Assembly (NCBI GenBank): GCA_037039925.1
Contig: JAXRKP010001494.1
Location: forward strand, 32,501-96,500
Reading direction: 5' to 3'
Source of the DNA: Doris montereyensis
Lineage: Eukaryota; Mollusca; Gastropoda; Nudibranchia; Dorididae
DNA: 64,000 bases
The notes beneath the pieces are model-generated. The model did not search any database. It saw only the letters and a list, made by a program, of their open reading frames with translations, and was not told the DNA's origin. The position numbers and the translations under genes are program-made. Below are positions 1-15,406 of this stretch, one piece after another (position 1 is the first letter of the stretch; each line of letters opens with the position of its first letter).

Positions 1-3000
1 GCTCCACTGTGGTTGGTGTATCTTGCTCTACTGTGGTGGGTGTATCTTGCTCTACTGTGGTTGGTTGTGGTGGGTGTATCTTGCTCTACTGTGGTTGTGT
101 ATCTTGCTCTACTGTGGTGGGTGTATCTTGTTCTACTGTGGTTGGTGTATCTTGCTCACTGTGGTTGGTGTATCTTGTTCTACTGTGGTAGGGTGTATCT
201 TGTTCTACTGTGGTTGGTGTATCTTGTTCTACTGTGGTTGGTGTATCTTGTTCTACTGTGGTTGGTGTATCTTGCTCTACTGTGGTTGGTGTATCTTGCT
301 GTACTGTGGTTGGTGTATCTTGTCTCTACTTGTGGTGGGTATCTTGCTCACTGTGGTTGTGTATTTTGTTCTACTGTGGTTGTGTATCTTGTCTCTACTT
401 TGGTGGGTGTATCTTGCTCTACTGTGGTGGGTGTATCTTGCTCTACTGTGGTGGGTGTATCTTGCTCTACTTGCTTGCTGGTGTATCTTGCTCTACTGTG
501 GTTGGTGTATCTTGTTCTACTGTGGTGAGTGTATCTTGCTGTACTTTTGTTGGTGTATTTTGTTCTACTGTGGTGGGTGTATCTTGTTCTACTGTGGCTG
601 GTGTATCTTGCTCTACTGTGGTTGGTGTATCTTGTTCTACTGTGGTTGTGTATCTTGCTCTACTGTGGTTGGTGTATCTTGTTCTTGTTGTGTATTTTGT
701 TCTGTGGTTGGTGTATCTTGCTGTACTGTGTTGGTGTATCTTGCTCTACTGTGGTGGGTGTATCATCTTGTTCTACTGTGGTTTGGTGTATCTTGTTCTA
801 CTTTTGTTTGTGTATCTTGGTCTACTGTGGTGGGTGTATCTTGCTCTACTGTGGTTGGTGTATCTTGTTCTACTGTGAATTTGGTGTATTTTGTTCTACT
901 GTGAACGGGTGTATCTTGGTTGGTGTATCTTGCTCTACTGTCGTGAGTGTATCTTGCTCTATTTTTGTTGGTGTATCTTGCTCTACTGTGGTGGGTGTAT
1001 CTTGCTCTACTCTGTGGCTCTACTGTGGTTTGTGTATCGTGCTCTACTTTGGCTGGGTGTATCTTGCTCTACTGTGGTGGAGGTGTATCTTGCTCTACTG
1101 TGGTTGGTGTATCTTGCTCTACTGTGGTTGGTGTATCTTGCTCTACTGTGGTTGATGTATCTTGTATCTTGTGTATCTTGTTCTACTGTGGTTGGGTATC
1201 TTGCTATACTGTGGTGTATCTTGCTCTACTGTGGTTGGTGTATCTTGTTGGTGTATCTTGCTCTACTGTGGTTGGTGTATCTTGTTCTACTGTGGTTGGT
1301 GTATCTTGTTTTTGTTGGTGTATCTTGCTCTACTGTGGTTGGTGTATCTTGCTCTACTGTGGTTGGTGTATCTTGCTCTACTGTGATTTTGTATCTTGCT
1401 CTACTGTGCTGGTGTATCTTGTTCTACTGTGGTTGGTGTATCTTGTTCCACTGTGGTTGGTGCACTGTGAGATGGTGTATCTTGTTCTACTGTGGTTGGT
1501 GTATCTTGTTCTACTGTGGTTGATGTATCTTGCTTTACTGTGTATGGTTGGTGTATCTTGTTCTACTGTGGTTGGTGTATCTTGCTCTACTGTGGTGGGT
1601 GTATCTTGTTCTACTGTGGTTGGTGTATCTTGCTGTACTGTGGTTGGTGTATCTTGCTCTACTGTGGTTGGTGTATCTTGTTTTACTGTGGTTGGTGTAT
1701 CTTGTACTGTGGTTTGTGTACTTGCTGTACTGTGGTGAGTGTATCTTGTTCTACTGTGGTTGGTGTATCTTGCTCTACTGTGGTTGGTGTATCTTGCTCT
1801 ACTTTGATTTGTATCTTGCTCTACTGTGTATGGTGTATCTTGCTTACTGTGGTTGGTATCTTGCTCTACTATTTGCTGTTCTTCCTACTGTGGTTGGTGC
1901 ATCTTGCTCTACTGAGTTGGTGTATCTTGCTCTACTGTGTTGGGGTATCTTGCTGGTGTATCTTGTGCTCTACTGTCAGTTTGGTGTATCTTGCTGTTCT
2001 GTGGTTGGTGTATCTTGCTCTGTTTCATTGTGTTGTTGGTGTATCTTACTCTACTTGTTCTATCTTGCTCTACTGTGTTGGGTATCTTGCTCTACTGTGG
2101 TTGGTGTATCTTGCTCTACTGTGGTTGGTGTATCTTGCTCTACTGTGGTTTGTATCTTGCTCTACTGTGGTTGGTGTATCTTGCTCTACTGTGGTTGGTG
2201 TATCTTGCTCTACTGTGGTTGGTGTATCTTGTTCTGTGGTTGGTTACTGTTCTACTGTGGTTGGTGTATCTTGCTCTACTTTGGTTTGTGTATCTTGCTG
2301 TACTGTGGTGAGTGTATCTTGTTCTTACTGTGGTTGGTGTATCTTGCTCTACTTTGGTTGGTATCTTGCTCTACTGTGGGTGTATGCTTGCTCCTACTTT
2401 TGTTGGGTGTATCTTGCTCTTTGGTTGGAGTATCTTGCTCTACTATGGTTGGTGTATCTTGCTCTACTGTGTGGGTGTATCTTGCTCTCTGTTTGTGTAT
2501 CTTGCTCTACTATGGTTGCTGTATGGTTGTGTATCTTGCTCTACTGTGGTTTGTTGTATATTGCTCTACTGTGGTGAGTGTATCTTGCTCTACTTGTGGT
2601 TGGTGTATCTTGTTCTACTGTGGTTGTGTATCTTGTTCTACTGTGTATGGTGTATCTTGCTGTACTGTGGATGGTGTATCTTGCTCTACTGTGGTTGGTG
2701 TATCTTGTTCTACTGTTCTTGTGGTATTGGTGTATCTTGTTCTACAGTGGTGGGTGTATCTTGTTCTACTGTTGTTGGTGTATCTTGCTCTACTGTGGTT
2801 GGTGTATCTTGTTCTACTGTGGTTGGTGTATCTTGCTGTGGTTGGTGTATCTTGTTCTACTGTGGTTGGTGTATCTTGTTCTACTGTGGTTGGTGTATCT
2901 TGCTGTACTGTGGTTGGTGTATCTTGCTCTACTGTGGTTGGTGTATCTTGCTGTACTGTGGTGTATCTTGTTCTATGGGGTGGGTGTATCTTGGTCTACT

Positions 3001-5198
3001 GTGGTGGGTGTATCTTGTTCTACTGTGGTTGGTGTATCTGTGGTTGGTGTATCTTGTCCTACTGTGGTGGGTGTATCTTGCTCTACTTTGGTTGGTGTAT
3101 CTTGCTCTACTGTGGTGGTGTATCTTGCTCTACTTTTGTTGGTATATCTTGCTCTACTGTGGTTGGTGTATCTTGCTCTACTTTGGTTGGTGTATCTTGT
3201 TCTACTGGTGTATCTTGTTCTACTGTTGGTGTATCTTGTTCTACTGTGGTTGGTGTATCTTGTTCTACTGTGGTTGGTGTATCTTGTTCTACTGTGGTTG
3301 GTGTATCTTGTTCTACTGTGGTAGGTGTATCTTGTTCTACTGCGGTTGGTGTATATTGTTGTACTGTGTATGGTGTATCTTGCTCTACTGTGGTGGGTGT
3401 ATCTTGCTCTACTTTTGTTGGTGTATCTTGCTCTACTATGGTTGGTGTATCTTGTTCTACTGTGGTTGGTGTACCTTGCTCTACTGTGGTTGGTGTATCT
3501 TGCTCTACTGTGATTGGTGTATCTTGCTGTACTGTGTATGGTGTATCTTGTTCTACTGTGGTAGTGTATCTTGTTCTACTGTGGTTGGTGTATCTTGTTC
3601 TACTGTGTATGGTGTATCTTGTTCTACTGTGTATGGTGTATCTTGTTCTACTGTGTATGGTGTATCTTGTTCTACTGTGTATGGTGTATCTTGTCTACTG
3701 TGTATGGTGTATCTTGTTCTACTGTGGTTGGTGTATCTTGTTCTACTGTGGTTGGTGTATCTTGTTCTACTGTGGTTGGTGTATCTTGTTCTACTGTGGT
3801 TGGTGTATCTTGCTCTACTGTGGTTGGTGTATCTGGTTCTACTCTGGTTGGTGTATCTTGCTCTACTGTGGTTTATGTATCTTGCTGTACTGTGGTGAGT
3901 GTATCTTGTTCTACTGTGGTTGGTGTATCTTGCTCTACTGTGTTGGTGTATCTTGCCCTACAGTGGTTGTTGTATCTTGTTCTACTGTGGTTGGTGTATC
4001 TTGCTCTACTTTGGTTGGAGTATCTTGCTCTACTGTGGTTGGTGTATCTTGCTCTACTGTGGTTGGTGTATCTTGCTCTACTATGGTTGGTGTATCTTGC
4101 TCTACTGTGGTTTGTGTATCTTGCTGTACTGTGGGTGAGTGTATCTTGCTCTACTGTGGTTGGTATCTTGCTCTACTGTGGTTGGTGTATCTTGCTCTAC
4201 TGTGGTTGGTGTATCTTGCTGTACAGTGGTGAGTGTATCGTGCTCTACTGTGGTTGGTGTATTTTGCTGTTCTGTGGTTGGTGTATCTTGCTCACTGTGG
4301 TTGGTGTATCTTGCTCTACTGTAGTTGGTCTATCTTGCTCTTCTGTGGTTGGTGTATCTTGCTCTACTGTGGTGGGTGTATCTTGCTCTACTGTGGTTGG
4401 TGTATCTTGCTCTACTGTGGTTGGTGTATCTTGCTCTACTCTGGTTGGTGTATCTTGCTCTACTGTGGTTGGTGTATCTTGCTCTACTTTTGTTGATGTA
4501 TCTTGCTATACTGTGATTGGTGCATCTTGTTCTACTGTGGTGGGTGTATCTTGCTCTACTGTGGTGGGTGTATCTTGATCTACTGTGGTTGGTGTATCTT
4601 GCTGTGGTTGGTGTATCTTCTACTGTGGTGGGTGTATCTTGCTCTACTGTGGTTGGTGTATCTTGCTGTACTGTGTATGGTGTATCTTACTCTACTGTGG
4701 TTGGTGTATCTTGCTCTACTGTGATTTGTGTATCTTGCTGTACTGTGGTTGGTGTATCTTGCTCTATTGTGATTTGTGTATCTTGCTCTACTGTGATTTG
4801 TGTATCTTGCTCTATTGTGATTTGTGTATCTTGCTATACTGTGATTGGTGTATCTTGATTGTGATTGTGATTTGTATCTTGCTCTACTGTGATTTGTGTA
4901 TCTTGCTCTACTGTGATTTGTGTATCTTTGCTCTACTGTGATTTGTGGGTGTGTATCTTGCTCTACTGTGGTTGGTGTATCTTGCTCTACTGTGGTTGGT
5001 GTATTCTTGCTCTGCTGTGGTTGGTGTATCTTGCTCTGCTGTGGTTGGTGTATCTTGTACTGTGGTTGGTGTATCTTGCTCTACTGTGGTTGGTGTATCT
5101 TGCTCTACTGTGGTTGGTGTATCTTGCTCTACTGTGGTGTGTATCTTGTGGGTGTATCTTGCTCTACTTTTGTTGGTATATCTTGCTCTACTGTGGTT
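1..5198. repeat. 24-bp minisatellite, about 5.2 kb, open at the left edge
   Basis: The stretch is a head-to-tail array of a roughly 24-bp unit of the form TTGGTGTATCTTGCTCTACT plus GTGG. Variants include Ct/Tt (TTGCTC versus TTGTTC), GTATGG for GGTTGG, and a GTGATTTG subtype clustered at about 4720-4950. Many units carry small deletions or partial copies, so the phase slips often. The array starts before the window and stops at about 5198, where unique sequence begins. Because 24 is a multiple of 3, long open frames appear in all three plus frames and encode an eight-residue VGVSCSTV-type repeat or its frame shifts. I read these as by-products of repeat composition: there is no splice context, signal peptide or stable single frame. 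Confidence 0.95.
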
Positions 5199-5228
5199 GG
5201 CCGTTCTTTCATTAATCTTTCCTCTTTC

Positions 5229-5292
5229 CGTTTCCTCTGAATTGACCATGAGATCACCGCAATGGCGGGTGAGGTAAATTTGAATGAAAGCT
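5229..5292 (+). repeat. dispersed ~60-bp block, copy A
   Basis: A short block around the core GAGATCACCGCA, followed by a (GG)GTAAATTTGAATGAAA-like segment. Related blocks occur at about 8998-9062 (minus), 24868-24948, 27455-27505, 42698-42755 and 45690-45805. This one begins 30 bases after the 24-bp minisatellite ends. The family is not recognised. Confidence 0.5.
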
Positions 5293-5841
5293 CTACTGTC
5301 AAACCTAATGCACCATCAAACAAAATGTGCCTGTATTTTGGGACAGTACAGATATATCATATCTCATCGTGTCTTGTTTTAGGAGGCAAGAAATGTTTGA
5401 ATGATAATGATACCGTTGAATGTTCTGATAAAACTATTTCTAAAATCATGATAAAAACTCGTTTGAGAGGAAACTGATACATAAACAACGAATATTTCCG
5501 ATGAAAAAAAAAATAAAGAAGAAAAGGGACAGGAGGGGAAATTAATGGAAAAAATAAACAAATTGACACAACCGCCAGTTTTTAGCAATTATGGAAACAA
5601 AAGCGGAAGTTATCATAGCGAAACATAACATCAGTATTACCGTATCGATCCCAATAAAAAAATACCCGAAACGCAGCTAGACCGTGGTCTTCTATTATAA
5701 AACATTCATGGCAAAATTATTTGTTGATGATAATGAATGCACTCTCTTTGTTTCATTGTTGACAAAATCAATCACACTGCCTGTGTATCTCCCCTCCCCC
5801 TCCCCTCCCAATACACACACACGTGCACACGCACACACACA

Positions 5842-5873
<32 letters not shown>

Positions 5874-6030
5874 ATTGAATACATCAGCAAGCGTTTCATT
5901 CAAAATATGGCTGAATGACTCAATGTAGAACAGGTTGACTTTTGAACGTCGTAGAATAATCCATACTTGTAGTGAAAGTACTCCAACCGCAAAAGTTCAA
6001 GTATGTGACACATGAACAATATATCTACTT
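5293..6030. other. no gene seen; AT-rich sequence with a (CA)n tract
   Basis: No supported coding region. A compound CA/CT microsatellite lies at about 5815-5873 (ACACAC with a CTCTCT interruption). The rest looks like unique AT-rich DNA. Confidence 0.6.
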
Positions 6031-6034
6031 GGGC

Positions 6035-6245
6035 TTTATGTATTTGCCATTTCACAGAGGTACCAGGTTTGAGTCCTAATTCTGGTATTTCGTGTTTTTC
6101 CTTGGGCAAGAAAATTTACCCTAATTGCTCACTTGGTCAACATGGCTGACTCATGTTGCATTGAGCGTAAGCCCAATGACAGTCTTCATCCCTTTCTCTA
6201 CAGAAATTGGAATGAGGCACGTCAACAGCCGGTGCCCGCGTGGAC
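6035..6245 (+). repeat. tRNA-derived SINE-like repeat (candidate)
   Basis: The segment has a B-box-like motif GGTTTGAGTCC at 6066-6076 (pol III consensus GGTTCGANTCC). About 20 bases on comes CCTTGGGCAAGAAAATTTAC, a phrase I associate with dispersed invertebrate SINE bodies. No clean A box or poly(A) tail is visible, so limits are approximate and the call rests on the B box plus the body phrase. Confidence 0.45.
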
Positions 6246-6415
6246 GGCACTAAGTCATTGTTATTTTTTAATGTATTTATTATGCTTTTAGAAGAAATAA
6301 TTATACTAACTGAAAACAACGTCTGTAGCAAAAATGACAACACAACAGCAGCTGCATATTTGTACCGAATCTGTATTTACAACGTTCCATATTCCATGTA
6401 TAACATTTTCAAACT

Positions 6416-8950
<2,535 letters not shown>

Positions 8951-9342
8951 CCAGGTGACTCGGTAGTCCGAGGGCATGGTGCCAGTCTCTCGACTAAACT
9001 GTTTCATTGAAATTTACCCTGTCCACCACTGTGGTGATCTCATGGTGATTTAAGAGGAAACAGTAAGATAAAGAGAAATGAAAGAGCGTAAAAGGAAAGA
9101 AGTAGGACCTACCGGTAGCGCCCGTCAACCGCCTGCCCTCGTCTAAAAACTCGTTGATTTAAGCCCCACAGGTAGAAAGTTTTCTTGATTTTTTTTTCGC
9201 GTAAAACCCCACTGGTCCCAGTAGATGGATTCACACCTAGTCCTATCGGAGATGGGCGATAAAAAGGTCCTGTGTGCAGATCACAACGCTCTGCGCAAGC
9301 TAAAGATCCCTTGGCTGTTCACAAGGCTGTGGGGCACAGTTT
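8951..9342 (+). repeat. tRNA-derived SINE, copy interrupted by block B
   Basis: The head (GACTCGGTAGTCCGAGGG from about 8957) and body (CCAGTAGATGG, GGGCGATAAAAAGG, TGTGCAGATC, then AAAGATCCCTTGGCTGTT) match the copy at 48311-48625. Between head and body, about 8998-9110 carries an inserted minus-strand copy of the dispersed ~60-bp block. Confidence 0.7.
8998..9062 (-). repeat. dispersed ~60-bp block, copy B (reverse)
   Basis: Read on the minus strand it gives ATGAGATCACCACAG, then TGGACAGGGTAAATTTC and AATGAAAC, the fullest match to the other blocks. It lies inside a SINE. Confidence 0.5.
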
Positions 9343-9945
9343 AAAAAAGATAAGTTAATGTGTCCAAAAGGTCACATTTCAAATCAAAATGAATGAATTA
9401 CAATACATTTCATCTTTTTCATTTTCATTCTCTTTTTCATTCTCTATTCCACAACTAAAATCGATACATTACAAAACTTGTGCTTTATGGATATGGACGA
9501 TATAAAATCATAATGATCGTGTATAAATATAAATATAGATAAGTTTTAAAATCTTTGTAAATTGTTATCACAGATACAAAAATCGTTTTAGCAACTTCCA
9601 TTCATAATATAAATAAATGTCTAAATAGGTGTAATTCCTCAATATATTTCTGTTAAAAAAAATGTTAGTGTATATATCGATGCAAGAAATAAATGTTTAA
9701 TGAATTCAGTCAAATCGATGAATAAGAGCTTAAAACTGAAAGTAAGAGTTTAAAAAAATAGTATAATTAAAAAACGAAAAACCCATTGGAGTTTTTTAAT
9801 GGAGGTAGGAACGAATGAATTTTTATGTCTTTCTGTTCTCGATCTTTTGCACATGAAGCAATCGGGATTTTTGTGATCTTTTGTGTTCTTTGTTCAATGG
9901 ATGGGACTGGTCGGGGTAAAATCAATCAGGATCAAAAGCCAATTC
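9343..9945. other. no gene seen; AT-rich
   Basis: Strongly AT-rich sequence with no motif, repeat or ORF that I can support. Confidence 0.6.
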
Positions 9946-9949
9946 ACCT

Positions 9950-10130
9950 CTCCGGCCCCTCTTTGCTCAGGTAGGTCGAAGACGGACGATCAAAAAGAGT
10001 TCCTGTATGAAATCACAAAACTCTATGCATGGTAAAAATCCCTTGATGGTTTACAGGGCAGTCCGGGCAAATTAAAAAATGTGACCAAAAACCCCGGGGA
10101 CGATCTTAATTGTAAAGTCAAAATATCAAA
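9950..10130 (+). repeat. SINE 3' half
   Basis: GCTCAGGTAGGTCGAAGACG, GGACGATCAAAAAG, then AAAATCCCTTGATGG and TTTACAGGGCAGTCCGGGC match the body of the 48311-48625 SINE. The tRNA-like head is missing or unrecognisable. It ends at the (CT)n tract. Confidence 0.7.
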
Positions 10131-10133
10131 CAT

Positions 10134-10787
<654 letters not shown>

Positions 10788-10789
<2 letters not shown>

Positions 10790-10825
10790 TTAGTTGTGGA
10801 TCAAATCAAAGCAAATCAAACTCTA
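10788..10825 (+). repeat. SINE 3' tail fragment
   Basis: ACTTAGTTGTGGATCAAATC followed by AAAGCAAATCAAA matches the 3' terminus of the 48311-48625 SINE. Only the tail remains, on the far side of the CT tract. Confidence 0.55.
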
Positions 10826-11888
10826 CCTCGCTAAAACCTCAAACACTGTCTCTTTTGCTCCAGTCGCCAAGGTTTTTGCCCGTGCTGTTGATGATTAGAT
10901 CTAAATCTACAAATACACATAATTTGACCTTTATCAGATCTAGATTTACACATACACATAACTTGACCTTGGTCAAAGCGACCTAGATCTAGTATGTCTT
11001 ACTGAATTTTATTTGGAGGCAGGTGGGGAGCGAAACGATACCCTTATCTGGATGCTAGGCCTACTTATCTACATGTGACAAATCAACGGTAGATTTTCAA
11101 ACATTGCCTTGTGATTCATCGGCTCACGCTGATCCACGAATTTGTTCACGAATTCGCCGACGCTTAGTGGATCGTCACCAGACACGAGCAACCAAACTGA
11201 TGAAATCGGATGATGAATGACGAATCATGGGAAAATGCGATCTCATGTGGCCCGCTTTATGATGCGATCGCAGGTGGCCCGCTTTATCCTTTCTAAGTAA
11301 CATTTTCTCATTCCGTTGAAACTTTTTTCCTTTTCATTTGCAAGCTAGACGTTTAGTTTCAGTTTTAATGGTACCGGGGTACCGTGATAATATGGTAATG
11401 GTAATATGGTAATGATTAATTCATATAGCGCACAAATCCATCTGAATGCGCCAAGGTGCTGAAAATAAACTTATTATGTACAAAAACAAAACAAAAATTT
11501 AGAACATTACTGAACAAAAGTAAGTAAAAAGTAGTACAAATAGACCACATACTTCATTACGAAAACATTTTGATGAAATGGAGAACATAAATTTCACAAC
11601 AAGATATTGGTTTACAATGAAATGTGTTTATATCAGGGGAAATCAGGGGCGGATTTACCATACGAACATACATGACAGTGTCCTCCTGGCAGACCAACAA
11701 TTTAATCACCAACGTTAAATACGTTTTGATATAACTCTAGAATGAAAATAAAACAAATTTATTGAAGGCCCTGAAAACCATCATTGCTTGTTCTCGTAGA
11801 TATATATCTAGATCTAGTAGTAGTAGTTAGACAAAGCCTGTAAGCGGTATTACGTGATGTGACAGGACAGACTACGGGACACGTCAAG
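10826..11888. other. no gene seen; short duplications and AGATCT-rich DNA
   Basis: Contains several AGATCT/CTAGAT motifs (about 10893-10992), a two-copy direct repeat ending GTGGCCCGCTTTAT at about 11238-11288, and at about 11405-11460 a GTAATGATTAATTCATATAG phrase followed by CGCAC that resembles the end of a dispersed repeat. No coding region is supported. Confidence 0.55.
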
Positions 11889-12014
11889 AATGCCAGTTAG
11901 CACTAGCTTATGCTTTGGAGTTATCGAAATCTTAAATATTTTCTACTTAATAAAAGTATTTTAAGACTTCGATAACTTGGAATTGGAATGCATCAGCTAG
12001 TGCTAACTGGCATT
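11889..12014. mobile_element. 126-bp hairpin MITE candidate
   Basis: Perfect 20-bp terminal inverted repeats: the left arm AATGCCAGTTAGCACTAGCT at 11889-11908 pairs with its exact reverse complement at 11995-12014. A second inner pair (GTTATCGAA at about 11919-11927 with TTCGATAAC at about 11968-11976) extends the palindrome, so the whole element folds into a long hairpin. There is no coding capacity. No convincing target-site duplication, so the superfamily is unassigned. Confidence 0.75.
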
Positions 12015-12272
12015 TTTTGAAATTTCAGATAAGTTGTTTACTCTGTTCCTTATTGCATCGATACATTTGTTATTTGTATACATTTCGCACCTGCAGCGTA
12101 TTTTTTTTGCCTTGATTGATACTTCCTTTCATTCATTCTCTATCATTTCTTCTTTCTAGACCCAGTGTGATATATATTTAGTCTTACATTTATCCTATTT
12201 TTTGTTCTTGTTTCCCATACTCGCATATCTCTCTCCCTTTCTTTTTCGTCCCTGCCATTTTTTCCTTCCTTC

Positions 12273-12431
<159 letters not shown>

Positions 12432-12590
12432 TATGTCCTTCACCTTTTATTACTTACTTATTTTCATATTTCTATTTCATTCTAAATCTGAATCTTCCAT
12501 TCTCGCTCATTGTTCACATCCTCTACTACGTTTCTTATCATCACTGTCTTTTTCTTTCTTTCTTCCTCCTTTTATTACTTTTTATTTTCT

Positions 12591-12718
12591 GACATCACAT
12601 TGTGTGATGCCTGAGGTACTACTTAGATCTAGATATTCCGTTTGTTGTCTGACGAAGGGTTATACCCGAAACGTCACGTGTTTGTTCTGTCTTTATTAGT
12701 TGAGTTGTCACTTATTGT
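12591..12718 (+). repeat. dispersed repeat with GGGTTATACCC hairpin, copy 1
   Basis: Shares most of its length with the minus strand of 57573-57690: TGACATCACA, then TTTGTTGT, then ACGAAGGGTTATACCC, AAACGTCACGTGTTTG, TTCTGTC and GAGTTGTCACTT. GGGT-TAT-ACCC is a small hairpin conserved in both copies. The family is not identified. Confidence 0.65.
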
Positions 12719-13615
12719 CATATTTCGCCTTTGACTTCACTCCACTGTGTGCTCCGTATTCTAATTAAACTCTTAATAAACCAAAGAGACATCAATCTTA
12801 TTGATTTGCACCATTAAAGACCAAGCGAGCTCAATTCCTCTACACATAAAGGAAAAGAAAGTGTTTGTGATGTCATATTCGTTGATTTGCTAGTCCTTTG
12901 TCTTACCGTTCATTAAAGTGTCCTTCTACTAGATCTAGTTGTTAAGCCCCTGTTGAAAATATTTCTTTATGCTTTCTTAAATAAATTAGGTGTTGGTCTA
13001 TATTCCATTTACGATACAGTATCGGTGGTACATTATCCTTTTGTAAAGATTCGTCTTGGAAAGTAGGGACTTCAATTTTATTCCATTTTAAAACAATTCC
13101 CAACCTTTCGTTTATACGGCTGTTCGCGATGCCATTTCTGATTCCTCTTTTTCCACTTCCACCCCGTTATCGTGAAAATTAAAGGGGGCGTGGCGAAATC
13201 TCCATTCTCGAGTCCCAAAAAGTCACGAATTTGCCGAATCCGAATAGTTAGTTTACAGCTGTTTTCCCATTGAGAAGAGTCATTTCACAAGGCCAAACCG
13301 AGATAAGCGGAAAAACTATTTCGCAACTTTTATTTCTCAATGTTAGTTATCTTCCCATTTCGAAACAAGGTCTAGGAAGCTATAGATCTACAATAAACCT
13401 AGATCCAGAAATAGATCTATATTCTAATCTAGAACTGGATAAATATTTGTGGAGTGTATATTTCAAGTCTGATCTAAAGGAAGATCTTTCATCCTCAGGT
13501 ATGTCAATATGCATTTTATGTCAAGTTCTTTATACTTCCTTCATTATAATGAAATGAACGAAGCTTGTTTTGTTGTTTATCAGTAATACTGTAATATCAG
13601 CCCCCTGTCTCTCTC
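12719..13615. other. no gene seen
   Basis: Unique-looking sequence with several AGATCT motifs at about 13383-13490. No frame long enough or conserved enough to support a gene. Confidence 0.55.
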
Positions 13616-13616
13616 C

Positions 13617-13617
13617 A

Positions 13618-13658
<41 letters not shown>

Positions 13659-13659
13659 T

Positions 13660-13721
<62 letters not shown>
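13617..13721. repeat. compound (CTGT)n/(CT)n microsatellite
   Basis: TCTG units at about 13619-13655 followed by TC units to 13721, the same order as part of the 10.1-10.8 kb tract. Confidence 0.95.
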
Positions 13722-13724
<3 letters not shown>

Positions 13725-13914
13725 TCTATTACTCGTGGAGTTTTGCTTTGGTGTTTCATTTTCCATTTCCTATTAAATTATTCTATGTAAAACATAGAAA
13801 TATGTATAAAAAAGGAACATAATGGGGCTAATAAGTAAAATGGTAAGTTTTTCCTACACTCCTGCACCCTAATGCTCTATTTTTAGAAACCAGATCAACA
13901 TGTGAACACAAATT

Positions 13915-14150
13915 CTAAACTAATGGGTTTAGTAAAAAAATGTATTTATTAAGTATAGACATTAATCATTTGGGCAACATAGCTGTTAGGACCGGGCTAA
14001 TAAATCAGGAGGGACTTTCTATCCCGAACTGTGGTAAACTAATGGGTTTAGTAAAAAATGTATTTATTAAGTATAGACATTAGATCAAGAAGGTCCTTTG
14101 GGCATCACATCCTTACAGCTGTTAGGACATTAGCCGGGCTATTATAAATC
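13915..14150. repeat. two-copy direct duplication of about 110 bp
   Basis: AAACTAATGGGTTTAGTAAA followed by ATGTATTTATTAAG and TATAGACATTA occurs at about 13916 and again at about 14036, each followed by a GCTGTTAGGAC and GGGCTA phrase. The second copy has an extra segment of about 25 bp. Confidence 0.8.
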
Positions 14151-14329
14151 GTATAATCAAGTGTGCAGGGAAAGTGGCCCCTCTGGCAATTGAAATGATT
14201 TTACTAAGCAGTTAGTATTGAAATAGATACACCATGGCAATAATATGATTCCAAATAAAAGCATCAATAATTAAACGCATTGGTTTCCAACAGTTGTAAA
14301 CATGTGTGTAACACAAATAAAAACCTACA

Positions 14330-14491
14330 ATAAAAAATCATATTCAATTCTTTAGAATGTGTTGGGAGTGATAATAAAAATTCATATTCAATTCTTGAGA
14401 ATGAGTTGGGAGTGATTTAATACAAAATCCATATTCAATTCTTGAGAATGAATTGGGAGTGATAATAAAAAAATTATATTGAATTCAGAGT
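14330..14491. repeat. 44-bp tandem array, left part (gypsy target)
   Basis: About 3.5 units containing CATATTCAATTCTTGAGAAT, GAGTTGGGAGTGATAATAAA. The array resumes at 16956-17020 on the far side of the LTR element, so the retroelement inserted into it. Confidence 0.85.
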
Positions 14492-14496
14492 GAGTT

Positions 14497-14598
14497 TGTT
14501 GTGTTTACCTTTAGTTTCCCTGGTCCGAGTTCCTGTGTTCCCAGGTTGTCCTTCTGTTGCCAGGTTTTCAGTTTCATGCCAAAGTACATTATACTACA
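14497..14598 (-). repeat. LTR (3' LTR in element orientation)
   Basis: 102 bp, plus-strand TGTTGTGTTTACC to ATTATACTACA. Bounded by GAGTT on the left and, on the right, by the reverse complement of the polypurine tract. Confidence 0.9.
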
Positions 14599-14769
14599 TC
14601 TCCTCCCTTGAACTTGAAGTAGGGTGTCTCTTGACTAAAACTCCCTAATGTTTTTATCTAGTACATATTTATATACAGCTTTAGTAAACTTCACAAACTG
14701 TTCTGTTACCACAATAACTCAAAGACGATGAAATAAAAGTAAAATGAAAATAAATGTTCGAGGACAGAC

Positions 14770-15288
14770 TTAGCTCCTGTGAGTTGTCTTTATCTCTCCG
14801 TGAGATTTCTTTCTACAGATCAAGCCTCTGGGGTGGCTTGATGGTCCTCCCAAAGCTGCTGGTGTTGGCAGCCCTAGGAGTTGATGATGACTGTTGTGTA
14901 AGCGCAGGTGGGGATTCGTCGGGAACCACCGTAGCATTTTGTTCATTGTCTTGCATGGATTTATTTTGTTCATCCTGAGGCACAACTGGTATAGGGATTT
15001 TCTCTTCCTTCGTATTGGTGAATCACTGTTTTCAGACTGGACGATGCATGATCTAAGGCTATGATGTTGTTCCATTATCCTTGCATTCCGTCCCATATCT
15101 TTGATGAAGATGTCATTTCCAGGATTCAGATTAAGCTGTGGTTTCCTGGCGAGGTGGCGTGTGTTGTACTGTCTACACATGTCTTCTCTGTACTTATTCT
15201 CCCTTTCTTGGAGAAGCTCTGGGTTTGGTGATTGCGTTGTAGTTTTTTGTTCCATGATGGGCAGCTTTGTTTGCAATTTCCTGCCCAT
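14770..15288 (-). pseudogene. gypsy integrase C-terminal region
   Basis: The minus frame starts MGRKLQTKLPIMEQK, which matches the conserved L-MGR-LRT-LP block after the integrase core in gypsy polyproteins. NPGNDIFIKDMGRNARI follows, the G-V-VKD-GR-A-like C-terminal fold. Downstream residues become low-confidence. Its upstream neighbour is the integrase core at 15407-15976, in another frame, so the polyprotein is shifted. Confidence 0.75.
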
Positions 15289-15406
15289 TAAAAGCTCACT
15301 CTAGGCGAAAATTTGTTCAGAAAAGGTGGCTCGGTAATTTAAAAGTGCGATGTAGGGGTCATCAGCTTTTTCAATAGATTCTTAAGAGTTTGAATTGCTC
15401 GCTCAA

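Noticed and set aside
13..4578. Long open frames (up to 900 codons) with Cys-rich eight-residue repeats
   Set aside because: They follow from a 24-bp unit without stops, occur in all plus frames and shift with each indel; no splice or start context.
12655..12690. Hammerhead-ribozyme-like core (CTGACGA ... GAAAC)
   Set aside because: An extra A precedes the stem II hairpin, stems I and III do not pair convincingly, and the second copy (57573-57690) lacks both core motifs.
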